A stretch of DNA of 49,065 bases, taken from positions 1-49,065 of IMG/VR virus record IMGVR_UViG_3300045742_000049. The stretch is one strand, 5' to 3'. This DNA comes from a virus. The stretch's first letter is position 1. Each line of letters begins with the position of its first letter. A program made the translations under genes and the position numbers. Of this stretch, positions 14,997-22,335 are shown in pieces. Under the pieces are notes generated by a model, which saw only the letters and a list, made by a program, of their open reading frames with translations, was not told the origin of the DNA and ran no database searches.

Positions 14997-15256
14997 AGCG
15001 CATCCTCATCCCCGTCGCCGCCGTCGCCGCCCTGGCACTTGCCGGGTGTTCCGAGAAGGCCCAGGAGCCGTGGCGCGACGCGCCGACGGCCGATGAGCGC
15101 AACGACGACCCCGCCGTCATCATCGAGATGCCCGACGGCTTCTCGAACATGGCCACCAAGTGCGACCACGGCAACCGGGTGTACGTCGCCTACAAGGGCG
15201 ACTCCAACCGCGCTGCCATCGCTGTCGTGCCCAACGATCCCACCTGCTCGGGATAG
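14993..15256 (+). CDS. Putative lipoprotein, 87 aa
   Basis: A signal peptide (MKRILIPVAAVAALALAGC) ends in a lipobox L-A-G-C with the lipidated cysteine at residue 19. The mature part has MPDGFSNMATKC, G-x-R-V-Y-V-A-Y and a final cysteine, an arrangement I recall from small lipoproteins of several actinobacterial phages. It is likely anchored on the outer face of the host membrane; superinfection exclusion is a guess. Its ATG overlaps the upstream stop. Confidence 0.8.
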   Translation: MKRILIPVAAVAALALAGCSEKAQEPWRDAPTADERNDDPAVIIEMPDGFSNMATKCDHGNRVYVAYKGDSNRAAIAVVPNDPTCSG

Positions 15257-15260
15257 CCCC

Positions 15261-15281
15261 GTCACACCCTTGGTCTATGGT
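15261..15281 (+). promoter_or_regulatory. GTCACA-N9-TATGGT promoter-like element
   Basis: GTCACA (15261-15266), 9 bases, TATGGT (15276-15281). It lies 28 bases before the ATG at 15310, which has its own AGGAGA, so this unit should have a normal short leader. Confidence 0.75.
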
Positions 15282-15309
15282 GTTCTCACCACGACGAGAG
15301 GAGAACCCC

Positions 15310-15642
15310 ATGGCCGACCTTCCAGAGAGCGTCCAGCACACCTATTGGGTGGGCGATGCTCAGATGCGCCACTCCGCTGGCGACCTGCGGAAGTGGGTCG
15401 AGGAGGGCACCGAACGCGAGATGCTCGTCTACGTCCGAGAGCACTTCGGCGTCGATCCTGTGCAGATGCACGACATCTGCGAACACCGCTGGTACGACAT
15501 GCACGACCCCATTCAGTTGGTGCAGTGGTTCGGCGCGCAAGCCGGGGACGGCTCCGTCATCCCGCCCGCCCGCTGGATGCTCTACAGCAAGTGGCGCATC
15601 AAGTATCCCAGCGTGGCCGCAGCGTGCGGGAGGGTGTCATGA
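15310..15642 (+). CDS. Hypothetical protein, 110 aa
   Basis: The start MADLPESVQH is set by AGGAGA upstream and by the promoter-like element at 15261-15281, which rules out the longer open frame. The sequence is rich in tryptophan and histidine, with two HD-like pairs (MHDIC, MHDPI) but no recognised catalytic arrangement. The stop overlaps the next ATG. Confidence 0.75.
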   Translation: MADLPESVQHTYWVGDAQMRHSAGDLRKWVEEGTEREMLVYVREHFGVDPVQMHDICEHRWYDMHDPIQLVQWFGAQAGDGSVIPPARWMLYSKWRIKYPSVAAACGRVS

Positions 15643-15962
15643 GCGCCATGGCCGACAAGCACGCCTCGCGCTACGGCCTCCCCGTGGCGGCACTCGAAGC
15701 CATCGAGTATGACAACTCGCTCGCCCGCGTCGCCGAGGTCATGGCTTCGGTCCGAGATGGGGCCGTGGCCGAACTTCGGGCAGAGGTCGAGCGACTCGCT
15801 CGGATGACGACACGTTGCGGCATCTGCGGAGAACGCGGCAAGCCCATCAAGATGCACGGCCCTCACCCCGTCCGATCTCAGCGCAACGAGTTCGGCAGCC
15901 AGGGTGATTGGTCCCCCGTTCCCTGGTGCGAGGACTGCGCCAACAACCGACTGACCGCTTGA
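15639..15962 (+). CDS. Zinc-ribbon protein with coiled-coil N-terminus, 107 aa
   Basis: Residues 25-55 form a helical, heptad-like segment. C60-x2-C63 and C97-x2-C100 then make a zinc ribbon. The start overlaps the upstream stop as ATGA. Function unknown. Confidence 0.8.
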   Translation: MSAMADKHASRYGLPVAALEAIEYDNSLARVAEVMASVRDGAVAELRAEVERLARMTTRCGICGERGKPIKMHGPHPVRSQRNEFGSQGDWSPVPWCEDCANNRLTA

Positions 15963-15988
15963 GCGGTCCCAACGAAAGGACCACCATC

Positions 15989-16612
15989 ATGCCTACCGGA
16001 TACACCTCAGAACTCTACGAGGGCAAGCCTCAGACCTTCCAGCAGTTCGCCCTTGAGTGCGCCCGGAACTTCGGCGCAGCCATCATGCAGCGCGACGATG
16101 CTCCGGGTCCGGTGCTCAAGTTCGTGCCTCCCAACACGGACTACTACGACAAGAGCCAGGCGGCCGCCGAGGCCGCGTTGGAGTGGTTCGCCAACGCATC
16201 CCCCGACGAGTTGGCCGCCAAGAAGGCAGAGGAGGACGCCGAGTCCGAGAAGCGTCATCAGGAGAGTGTCGCCAAGGCCGAGGCTCAGCGCGAGCGCTAC
16301 GAGGCCATGTTGGTCCAGGTGCGGGCATGGACCCCACCGTCACCCGAGCACGAGAACCTCAAGCAGTTCATGATCGACCAACTCACTGAGTCGATCGACT
16401 TTGATTGCAAGGTCTACGACCACCGCTCGACTCGGACCGTCGGTCAGTGGATGACAGCATCCATCGCCGACCACAAGCGCTCGATCGAGTACGCCATCGA
16501 GAACCGCACCAAGGAGTTGGAGCGTGCCGCCAGCCGTAAGGCGTGGATGGTCACCCTCGCCGAGAGCCTCGGCATCGAGGTAGCCGAGGACGCCACGGAG
16601 GTGGCGGCATGA
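15989..16612 (+). CDS. Conserved phage-type protein, 207 aa
   Basis: The N-terminus GYTSELYEGKPQTFQQFALE followed by CARNFGAAIMQRDD matches a family I remember from many phages (GYT..vy.G....f..Fal.CAR.FGA). The middle is a long charged helix (residues of about 70-105). Function unknown. GAAAGGA lies 6-7 bases before the ATG. Confidence 0.8.
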   Translation: MPTGYTSELYEGKPQTFQQFALECARNFGAAIMQRDDAPGPVLKFVPPNTDYYDKSQAAAEAALEWFANASPDELAAKKAEEDAESEKRHQESVAKAEAQRERYEAMLVQVRAWTPPSPEHENLKQFMIDQLTESIDFDCKVYDHRSTRTVGQWMTASIADHKRSIEYAIENRTKELERAASRKAWMVTLAESLGIEVAEDATEVAA

Positions 16613-17034
16613 CCACGCTGGACCCGGTGCCCGAGATCACCAAGATCGTGACCATCATCGAGTGCGCCGATGGTCGTCGGATGCGCTGGGAGGCGGACAA
16701 CGAACGGCCCCTCACGCGCTTGGAGGTCGAGGCTCGATACGTCGATCCAGACATCGAGTTCAGGCTGCCCGGCTATGCCGACCAGACCTACTTCCCCAAC
16801 CGCAGCGTGGAGTTGAAGTTCTCCACCAACGACGAGGCGCGACTCACCCTCGTTCCCGAGGACGACACCCTCATCGACCCCAATGCGGGTGATGCAGCGG
16901 AGTCGGCCGTGCGGGCCTGGGAGTGCTTCATCAACGCTAAGGACCCGCTGGCTCAGGCTCATCACCTCGTCAACCTCGCCAACCACATGAGCGACCTGGC
17001 ATCCTGGGTCCCGCCCGAGGAGTACGAGGGCTGA
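16609..17034 (+). CDS. Hypothetical protein, 141 aa
   Basis: A beta-rich first half and a helical C-terminal third without cysteine motifs. It overlaps the upstream stop as ATGA and its own stop overlaps the next ATG (TGATG). Not recognised. Confidence 0.75.
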   Translation: MTTLDPVPEITKIVTIIECADGRRMRWEADNERPLTRLEVEARYVDPDIEFRLPGYADQTYFPNRSVELKFSTNDEARLTLVPEDDTLIDPNAGDAAESAVRAWECFINAKDPLAQAHHLVNLANHMSDLASWVPPEEYEG

Positions 17035-17366
17035 TGGGAGAGTCATACGCCATGGAGGGATTTCGCCCACCTTCGGAGAAGGAACTCATGTCGATGGACC
17101 TCGATCGGGTCCACGACGAGTTGGATCGCCTCGGTGCGCCCGAAACGCGTTTGACCATGTGTGCCTCGGATCGCCTGGGATTCATCACAGGGCGCCTTGA
17201 GTCGCTGGTGGCGGCCAGCAACGACTACATCGCCGCGGTCAACTGCTACCACCCTGACGACTGCGTGGGGGACCACCCCGGCCCGGCGCGCGCCCTGTCC
17301 ACGATCGCCCAGATCACCTGGGACCACCAAGAAGCCATGGAGGGGAATCCCGATGACCCTACTTGA
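17034..17366 (+). CDS. Hypothetical helical protein, 110 aa
   Basis: Mostly helical. It starts MGESYAMEGF, coupled to the upstream stop; the second methionine (residue 7) is an alternative. No family recognised. Overlaps the following gene by 14 bases. Confidence 0.7.
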   Translation: MGESYAMEGFRPPSEKELMSMDLDRVHDELDRLGAPETRLTMCASDRLGFITGRLESLVAASNDYIAAVNCYHPDDCVGDHPGPARALSTIAQITWDHQEAMEGNPDDPT

Positions 17367-17538
17367 CGCCTGCCGAGAGGTCATGAGGGACGAGGCCGTC
17401 CTGGCCAAGTACCCCCAGGGCCTCAACGGCAACGACGTACTCGCCGAGATCCGCCTCAAGTACCCCGGCGCCTTCCCTCTCGTGAGCGTGCTAGACGTGA
17501 TCGATGAGATGAACGCCTTCTTCGGAAAGGGGTCCTGA
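17353..17538 (+). CDS. Hypothetical protein, 61 aa
   Basis: The ATG is preceded by GAGGGG. The sequence (MTLLDACREVMRDEAVLAKY and so on) looks like a compact helical, possibly winged-helix-sized domain, but no motif is certain. It overlaps the genes on both sides. Confidence 0.7.
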   Translation: MTLLDACREVMRDEAVLAKYPQGLNGNDVLAEIRLKYPGAFPLVSVLDVIDEMNAFFGKGS

Positions 17539-18134
17539 TGAGGACGCTTGACATCGGCATGGACCTTGACGGCGTGTGCTACGACTTCACCGAATCGCTG
17601 CGCCACTACCTCGTGACTCACGAGGGCTACGACCACGCCGACCTTCCCGGTGGCGGGGCCAACGACCCCGGCACCACCTGGGCCTTCTACAAGGACTGCT
17701 GGGGGATGACCACCGAGGACTTCCTGGCAGTCTGTGATCGCGGCGTGGATGCCGGGGTGGTGTTCGGCCACGGCGAACCCTTCGAGGGAACCGTGGAGAC
17801 ACTGACGGCTTTCCGCGAAGCGGGCCACCGCATCCACATCATCACCAATCGTTCCTTCGGGACCCGCAGCCATCACAACACGTCTGAGTGGTTGGAGGAG
17901 CATCACATCCCGTTCGACTCGTTGGTGTTCTCGGCCCACAAGACCATCATCCGGCCCGACCTGATGGTGGACGACTACGAGGACAACTTCCGGGCCTTCC
18001 TCGATGTCGGCGTGCCGTGCTTCCTCTACGACCGTCCTTGGAATCGGGACGTTCTGGACCAGGGCTACCGCGTGCGTGGCTGGGATGAGGTTGCCAAGGT
18101 CGTGGGGCAGTTCGCCGACGGCAGCCTCCGGTAG
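17538..18134 (+). CDS. HAD-family 5'-nucleotidase-like enzyme, 198 aa
   Basis: Motif I D9-L-D11-G, motif II T103-N, a lysine (K135) and motif III DDYEDN (145-150) are all present, so the phosphatase site looks complete. The length, the cap region and the LYDRPWNR segment resemble the type-C 5'(3')-deoxyribonucleotidase branch. The likely reaction is dephosphorylation of deoxynucleoside monophosphates, shaping the nucleotide pool during infection; the substrate is inferred. Confidence 0.85.
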   Translation: MRTLDIGMDLDGVCYDFTESLRHYLVTHEGYDHADLPGGGANDPGTTWAFYKDCWGMTTEDFLAVCDRGVDAGVVFGHGEPFEGTVETLTAFREAGHRIHIITNRSFGTRSHHNTSEWLEEHHIPFDSLVFSAHKTIIRPDLMVDDYEDNFRAFLDVGVPCFLYDRPWNRDVLDQGYRVRGWDEVAKVVGQFADGSLR

Positions 18135-18135
18135 C

Positions 18136-18156
18136 GTCACACCCCCCTGGTATGGT
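18136..18156 (+). promoter_or_regulatory. GTCACA-N9-TATGGT promoter-like element (leaderless)
   Basis: GTCACA (18136-18141), 9 bases, TATGGT (18151-18156), starting 2 bases after the nucleotidase stop. The -10-like box ends 8 bases before the ATG at 18165 and only a C-run lies between, so no ribosome binding site is possible. Confidence 0.8.
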
Positions 18157-18164
18157 GTCCCCCC

Positions 18165-18713
18165 ATGAGTGACGACACCACCTCGGTCGGCGACCGACTC
18201 GATGACCTGCTCGATGAGATCGAGGAGCGACGGCGCGCTTGGCCACTTCACCGCAAGATCTGGATGCAGTTCCGATGGAAGGTGGCCCAGCCCGTCCGGC
18301 ATTTCCCTTCCAGGGTCCGCTGGTTCGTACAACGCGGACGGCGCGGTTGGTCCACCTGCGACATGTGGGGGGCCGACTCCCATATCGCTCGGGTCAACGC
18401 CGAGATGATCGCTGAACTCCGTCGAGTCGCCCATGGTTCTCCCGTGGGCCTGGGCCGCGGTGACGATGAGTCCTACCTGACCGACGAGGAGCGCGATGCC
18501 CGGATGCCTGACATCGAGCGCATCGACGCTCAGATCGGCTTCGAGGGCGACCCCAACGACGGCTTCGGGCGTTGGAAGGCGATGCTGGCCTACTTCGAGG
18601 CTGGATGGCGCTCCGAGATCACCTACATCGAGGACTATGACACCGAGGGCCACGAGCGCTTCAAGGCGATGCTCCCGCTCTACGGCGAGTGGTTCGGCGG
18701 ACTCTGGGATTGA
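18165..18713 (+). CDS. Conserved phage-type protein, 182 aa
   Basis: The segment RGWSTCDMWGADSHIARVNA and the C-terminal FKAMLPLYGEWFGGLWD resemble a family I recall from phages (RGWSD.D.W..D.yla ... f.....LWD) of unknown function. A basic region (residues 28-60) precedes it. The start is fixed by the promoter 8 bases upstream, giving a probable leaderless mRNA. Confidence 0.8.
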   Translation: MSDDTTSVGDRLDDLLDEIEERRRAWPLHRKIWMQFRWKVAQPVRHFPSRVRWFVQRGRRGWSTCDMWGADSHIARVNAEMIAELRRVAHGSPVGLGRGDDESYLTDEERDARMPDIERIDAQIGFEGDPNDGFGRWKAMLAYFEAGWRSEITYIEDYDTEGHERFKAMLPLYGEWFGGLWD

Positions 18714-19213
18714 TGATGGGGCGCAAGTACCGGAACGGGCGAGATGGGGTTCCCTACATCGGACCATCAAGGCCCAAGAAGTTCCTCACCCCCGAGCAGT
18801 ACCAAGAGCAGTTCGGCAAAGAGATGCCCCCAGAACTCCTTGCAACCATCAGGCTGCACCAGAAGGGGGAGGGGCCACCTCCCGTCGATACGACCAGACC
18901 GCCGTCTAGGGCCAAGCGCTACCAGCAATACATGGCGTCGCCGGAGTGGAGCGAGCGCAAGAAGCGCTACAAGAAGGAGAACGGCATCGAGGTATGTGAG
19001 GGGTGCGGGAAGAAGCCCAGGAAGCCCATCCACATCCATCACGCGAGTTACGACGAGGCGTTCGAGGGTCGCGAGCCGGACGACCACCTGTTCGCCTTGT
19101 GCGAACGGTGCCATCACAAGGTCCACAACCTTGCCAGGAAGTACGGCTTGTGGGGGGCGACATCCCTCGTCGTGAAGCATGGGAAGTCGGCCTGGGTAAA
19201 CCTCATCGGGTGA
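18713..19213 (+). CDS. HNH-type protein, 166 aa
   Basis: The C-terminal half has C95-x2-C98, H109-H110, C130-x2-C133-H and H138, the spacing of a zinc-stabilised HNH nuclease domain. The N-terminal 80 residues are basic and proline-rich. It is a paralogue of the gene at 20208-20549; both also share LW-x-A-T after the HNH domain. Likely a DNA nicking or cleaving enzyme, possibly a homing-type or packaging-associated nuclease. The start is coupled to the upstream stop. Confidence 0.8.
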   Translation: MMGRKYRNGRDGVPYIGPSRPKKFLTPEQYQEQFGKEMPPELLATIRLHQKGEGPPPVDTTRPPSRAKRYQQYMASPEWSERKKRYKKENGIEVCEGCGKKPRKPIHIHHASYDEAFEGREPDDHLFALCERCHHKVHNLARKYGLWGATSLVVKHGKSAWVNLIG

Positions 19214-19217
19214 GGGC

Positions 19218-19238
19218 GTCACACCCCTCTGCTAAAGT
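19218..19238 (+). promoter_or_regulatory. GTCACA-N9-TAAAGT promoter-like element
   Basis: GTCACA (19218-19223), 9 bases, TAAAGT (19233-19238), 30 bases before the ATG of the ParB-like gene, which has AAGGA upstream. Confidence 0.75.
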
Positions 19239-19268
19239 GTCTAATCCAATCGACAACTAAGGATCGCC

Positions 19269-20198
19269 ATGAGCCTCAAGACGGAAGTCCGAAAGATCAC
19301 GCCGGACGAGGCGCGATTGATCATGGGCACCAACCACAACAACCGCAAGGTGCGCCGAGCGGTCGTGGAGAAGTACGTCCGCGACATGGAGAACGGCGCA
19401 TGGGCGCTGAACGGCGAGGCCATCAAGATCAGCGCCACCGGGGATCTCCTCGACGGCCAACACCGCTTGCTCGCCTGCATCGAGGCCGACATCCCCTTCG
19501 AGACGGTGTTCATCTCCGGCGTCCCGAGCGACGCTCAGGTGGCGATGGACACGGGTGCCCGACGGACCTTCTCCGACATCCTTCGATGGAAGGGCGAGTC
19601 CAACGTCTCCTCCCTCGCTACCGCGGTCGAGTCGGCCCTCTGCTGGGATGAGTCTGGGACCCCGGCGCACCGAGGGAAGCAGCACTCCAACGCCGAGCGC
19701 CTCGCGTGGCTCGAAGCGAACCCCGACATCCGGTACGCCGTGAGGGGCTGGATGCCCCTGGCGTGCAAGCCACTTCGGTTCCCCATGTCGGCTGGCGCCC
19801 CGTTCCTCCTGAGGATCACCCGCATCGACTCGGATGATGCCGCCGAGTTCGTCCGGCTCCTCAAGACGGGGGACGGCCTCGCCGAGAAGGACCCGATCGC
19901 CCGACTGCGCCATTGGCTCTTGAACGCCGCTGGCTCCAAGGGCAAGTACGCCCGCGAGGAATACGCCGCTGTCGGCGTCAAGGCGTGGAACTTCTGGCTC
20001 AAGGGCAAGGAAGTCGGCCACCTCGTATGGCGCTCCGGTGGATCGCGCCGCGAGGACTTCCCCTTCCTCAGCACTCCCGATGGGCAGTTGTACGAGGAGA
20101 TCATCACGGACCCCGCCTATGTGCCGCCGGGGCACGCCACCTTCGAGCGCATGGGGTTCACCCCCAAGGACGAGCAGCCCCAGAAGGCCGCTGGGTAG
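19269..20198 (+). CDS. ParB-like nuclease-fold protein, 309 aa
   Basis: The N-terminal 110 residues show the phage-type ParB/sulfiredoxin-like fold: N-N-R-x-V-R-R, W-A-L-N-G-E-A-I, the D62-G-Q-H-R66 motif and M-D-T-G-A-R-R. The rest (about 200 residues) is helical and unrecognised. Proteins of this shape may bind DNA, act as nucleases or hydrolyse nucleotides; the actual activity cannot be read here. It lies between two paralogous HNH genes. Confidence 0.8.
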   Translation: MSLKTEVRKITPDEARLIMGTNHNNRKVRRAVVEKYVRDMENGAWALNGEAIKISATGDLLDGQHRLLACIEADIPFETVFISGVPSDAQVAMDTGARRTFSDILRWKGESNVSSLATAVESALCWDESGTPAHRGKQHSNAERLAWLEANPDIRYAVRGWMPLACKPLRFPMSAGAPFLLRITRIDSDDAAEFVRLLKTGDGLAEKDPIARLRHWLLNAAGSKGKYAREEYAAVGVKAWNFWLKGKEVGHLVWRSGGSRREDFPFLSTPDGQLYEEIITDPAYVPPGHATFERMGFTPKDEQPQKAAG

Positions 20199-20207
20199 GT
20201 TGGACTC

Positions 20208-20549
20208 ATGCTGAGGACCAAGGAAGGCGTAGCCGCCTACGAGCAGTCCGAGGTGTGGAGGGAGCGTCGTTCTCGGTACCTGCATGAGAACAACATCACG
20301 AGGTGCCAGGGGTGCGGCAAACACCCACCCGACGGTAAATCCCTCCAAGTCCATCACGGCACCTACAGGGAGGCGGGAGCGGGTCAAGAACCCGACCGCC
20401 ACCTATGGGCGCTCTGCGGAGATTGCCACCTCCGCGTTCACACTCTTGCCAAGCAGACCAAGAAGCGCAGCAAGAAGAAGAAGCGCACTCTCTGGGAAGC
20501 CACGATGATGGTCCTGATGCCCACCGACAAGTATCGAAAGTTGAAGTGA
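20208..20549 (+). CDS. HNH-type protein, 113 aa
   Basis: C33-x2-C36, H49-H50, C70-x2-C73-H and H78 give the same HNH layout as the gene at 18713-19213, but this copy lacks the N-terminal extension. A lysine-rich stretch (residues 85-93) and LWEAT follow. It follows the ParB-like gene after 9 bases. Likely a small HNH nuclease. Confidence 0.8.
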   Translation: MLRTKEGVAAYEQSEVWRERRSRYLHENNITRCQGCGKHPPDGKSLQVHHGTYREAGAGQEPDRHLWALCGDCHLRVHTLAKQTKKRSKKKKRTLWEATMMVLMPTDKYRKLK

Positions 20550-20550
20550 C

Positions 20551-20793
20551 GTGAGCACCGTTTCCCCCGACATCGAAGTACGGCCAACCGACCCCGAGAC
20601 GGAGGAGGGCGACCACGATCGGTTCGCCCACTTCGTCCGCAAGGCGGACCAGGCGCGGGCCTACATCGAAGGGGTGCCGGTCAAGGCGCTCTGCGGCAAG
20701 GTCTGGGTCCCCAGCCGCGACCCGAAGCGCTACCCGATCTGCGCGACCTGCGAGGACATCATGAAGCGGATGCGGGGGGCCGGGTCGAACTAG
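20551..20793 (+). CDS. DUF3039-like protein, 80 aa, GTG start
   Basis: GDHDRFAHFVRK followed by V.A.CGKVWVPSRDPKRYPIC and C-x2-C matches my memory of DUF3039, a short actinobacterial family of unknown function with a conserved CGK.W.P.RDP..fP.C..C signature. This is one of the best host-lineage clues in the window. It starts at GTG one base after the HNH stop. Confidence 0.8.
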   Translation: MSTVSPDIEVRPTDPETEEGDHDRFAHFVRKADQARAYIEGVPVKALCGKVWVPSRDPKRYPICATCEDIMKRMRGAGSN

Positions 20794-20809
20794 CGCTAGG
20801 TGTCGATCG

Positions 20810-20838
20810 TAGACGGCAGCCCTCCCTTGGGGTAGCGT
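20810..20838 (+). promoter_or_regulatory. Possible sigma-70-like promoter before endolysin
   Basis: TAGACG (20810-20815), 17 bases, TAGCGT (20833-20838) resembles a conventional -35/-10 pair. The GTCACA-N9 signal is absent here, so the endolysin may be controlled differently (late) from neighbouring units. A 10-base palindrome CTAGCGCTAG lies at 20790-20799. Confidence 0.35.
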
Positions 20839-20874
20839 GGTAGGCGCAATCGCCACCAACGCCAGGAGAACCGC

Positions 20875-22017
20875 ATGGGCTGGTTGAACGGATACGAACA
20901 CATCGGGATCGAAGGCTGCACGGGTCCCGGCACCTACATCGGGAAGCCCTTCCGCTGGGTTGGTCACACCACCGAGTCAAGCCCCGGTTCCATCGACGGT
21001 GTGATCCGCCTGTTCCAAGGGCGCCCTTGCTCTACGCCCCACTTCTGCATCGACCCGGCCAACGGGCGCAAGGTGCAGTTCATCCGCACCGATTGGTCCT
21101 CGGCCGCCCTCAAGAACGCCTACGGTGGCGTCGAGACGAACCGGGCCAACGCGATCCAGACGGAGATCTGCGGCCGCGCCGCCGAGTCTCCGCAGTGGCC
21201 TGACGAGTGGCTCCGCTTCGTCGGTGAGCACATCGCCGACCTCGTGCGCGCTGGCATCAACATCAACCTCGACAACCACCCCGCCACCGTCGGCCCCGAG
21301 GATGGATTCATCGCTCGGCCGAACGCCCCACAGCGTCTCTCCTTCGGCGCCTGGTACGAGTTCGACGGCGCCTGCTGGCACCAGCACGTCCCCGAGAACG
21401 ACCATTGGGACGGCGGCAAGAACAACATGGCGCGCATCATCGAGCACGCCAAGGCCAGCCTCGGCGGCACCCCGCCCCAGCCCCCTCCCCCTCCTCCGCC
21501 TCCCCCCGCTCCGGGGCAGCGCGTGCTCGGCAAGGGAGATGTCGGCCAGGACGTGCACTCGTGGCAGACCCGGCTCGCGGGCCGCGGCTACTGGATCGCC
21601 GCTGACGGCATCTTCGGCTCCATGACCGATGGGATCACCCGGTGGTTCCAAGAGGGTCGTGGCATCGGCGTGGATGGCCTCGTCGGCCCCCAGAGCCTCT
21701 CCGAGATGGAGAAGGCGGAAGCCGAGAACTGGAAGCCCAGCCTCGGCGGGAACGCTCCGTCCCAGCCTTCGCAGCCGCCCGCTCCGGCATGGCCAGGCCG
21801 GTACCTCATGGTGCAGTCCCCGATCATGCAGGGTGGCGACGTTCGCACCTGGCAGCAGCAGATGAAGGACCGCGGCTGGCCCATCGACGTGGATGGCTTC
21901 TACGGCGAGCAGAGCCGGAGCATCTGCCTCAAGTTCCAGCAGGAGAAGGGCCTCGCCGGAGACGGAATCGTCGGCCCGGTGACGTGGACCAAGAGTTGGA
22001 CGGCGCCCGTCACTTGA
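20875..22017 (+). CDS. Endolysin: N-acetylmuramoyl-L-alanine amidase with two peptidoglycan-binding domains, 380 aa
   Basis: Residues 1-190 form an amidase_2/PGRP-type catalytic domain: H31 in VGHTTE, P-H-F-C-I-D, and the C-terminal W-H-Q-H-x7-D-G-G (H169, H171, D179) supply probable zinc ligands. A proline-rich linker (199-213) leads to two PG_binding_1-type repeats (about 215-278 and 308-375), each with G-D-V-x5-W-Q, D-G-x-F/Y-G and D-G-x-V-G-P. It should cleave the bond between muramic acid and the stem peptide at lysis. AGGAGA precedes the ATG. No signal peptide is seen, so a holin would be needed for export. Confidence 0.92.
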   Translation: MGWLNGYEHIGIEGCTGPGTYIGKPFRWVGHTTESSPGSIDGVIRLFQGRPCSTPHFCIDPANGRKVQFIRTDWSSAALKNAYGGVETNRANAIQTEICGRAAESPQWPDEWLRFVGEHIADLVRAGININLDNHPATVGPEDGFIARPNAPQRLSFGAWYEFDGACWHQHVPENDHWDGGKNNMARIIEHAKASLGGTPPQPPPPPPPPPAPGQRVLGKGDVGQDVHSWQTRLAGRGYWIAADGIFGSMTDGITRWFQEGRGIGVDGLVGPQSLSEMEKAEAENWKPSLGGNAPSQPSQPPAPAWPGRYLMVQSPIMQGGDVRTWQQQMKDRGWPIDVDGFYGEQSRSICLKFQQEKGLAGDGIVGPVTWTKSWTAPVT

Positions 22018-22020
22018 TCT

Positions 22021-22078
22021 GAGTGCGGCGGCACTCGGGGGGATAGGAATGGCCGGGGGTTCGCCCCCGGCCCTTCCT
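22021..22078 (+). terminator. Tandem hairpins, probable terminator after endolysin
   Basis: GAGTGC/GCACTC (22021-22036) forms a 6-bp stem. The second hairpin has a perfect 9-bp stem, GGCCGGGGG and CCCCCGGCC (22051-22059 and 22064-22072), with a TTCG loop, extended by AGGAA/TTCCT outside one mismatch. The U-tract is weak (CTTCCTGTT). It lies between the endolysin stop and the next promoter. Confidence 0.7.
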
Positions 22079-22092
22079 GTTGAGAATATGGC

Positions 22093-22113
22093 GTCACAGT
22101 GGCCTGGTAGAGT
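22093..22113 (+). promoter_or_regulatory. GTCACA-N9-TAGAGT promoter-like element (leaderless)
   Basis: GTCACA (22093-22098), 9 bases, TAGAGT (22108-22113); the box ends 6 bases before the ATG at 22120. The preceding AATATGGC is shared with the element at 24565-24585. Confidence 0.75.
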
Positions 22114-22119
22114 TCCTCC

Positions 22120-22335
22120 ATGGGAGATCGCTGGCTGGGGCCTCGTCACGCCATCCGCGTGAAGAAGAACCCACTTCACTACACCACCAAGATCGAGGAC
22201 TGCATCGAGTGCATCCGCTGCGAACGGTGGCTACACAAGATGGCCTACGAACTCCCTAGCGGGGTCCGCGTCAGGGTGTGCCAGGAGTGCCGCGAGGAGT
22301 TAGCCAAGAAGCGCCCGAGAGCGGGCTTGCCCTAG
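22120..22335 (+). CDS. Zinc-ribbon protein, 71 aa
   Basis: Two pairs, C-I-E-C-I-R-C near residue 30 and C-Q-E-C near residue 55, form a zinc ribbon in a basic protein. It is a single-gene unit with its own leaderless promoter and converges on the terminase gene, overlapping it tail to tail by 4 bases. Function unknown. Confidence 0.75.
   Translation: MGDRWLGPRHAIRVKKNPLHYTTKIEDCIECIRCERWLHKMAYELPSGVRVRVCQECREELAKKRPRAGLP

Noticed and set aside
17043-18770. 575-codon open frame on the minus strand
   Set aside because: It is antisense to four coupled plus-strand genes, including a HAD enzyme with intact motifs. It has the valine/glycine/alanine-rich composition of a high-GC shadow frame and no ribosome binding site context.
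20817-20838. GTCACA-N9-TANNNT element before the endolysin
   Set aside because: The TAGCGT hexamer is present but the hexamer 9 bases upstream is AGCCCT, so it was left out of the family and listed as a possible sigma-70-like site.
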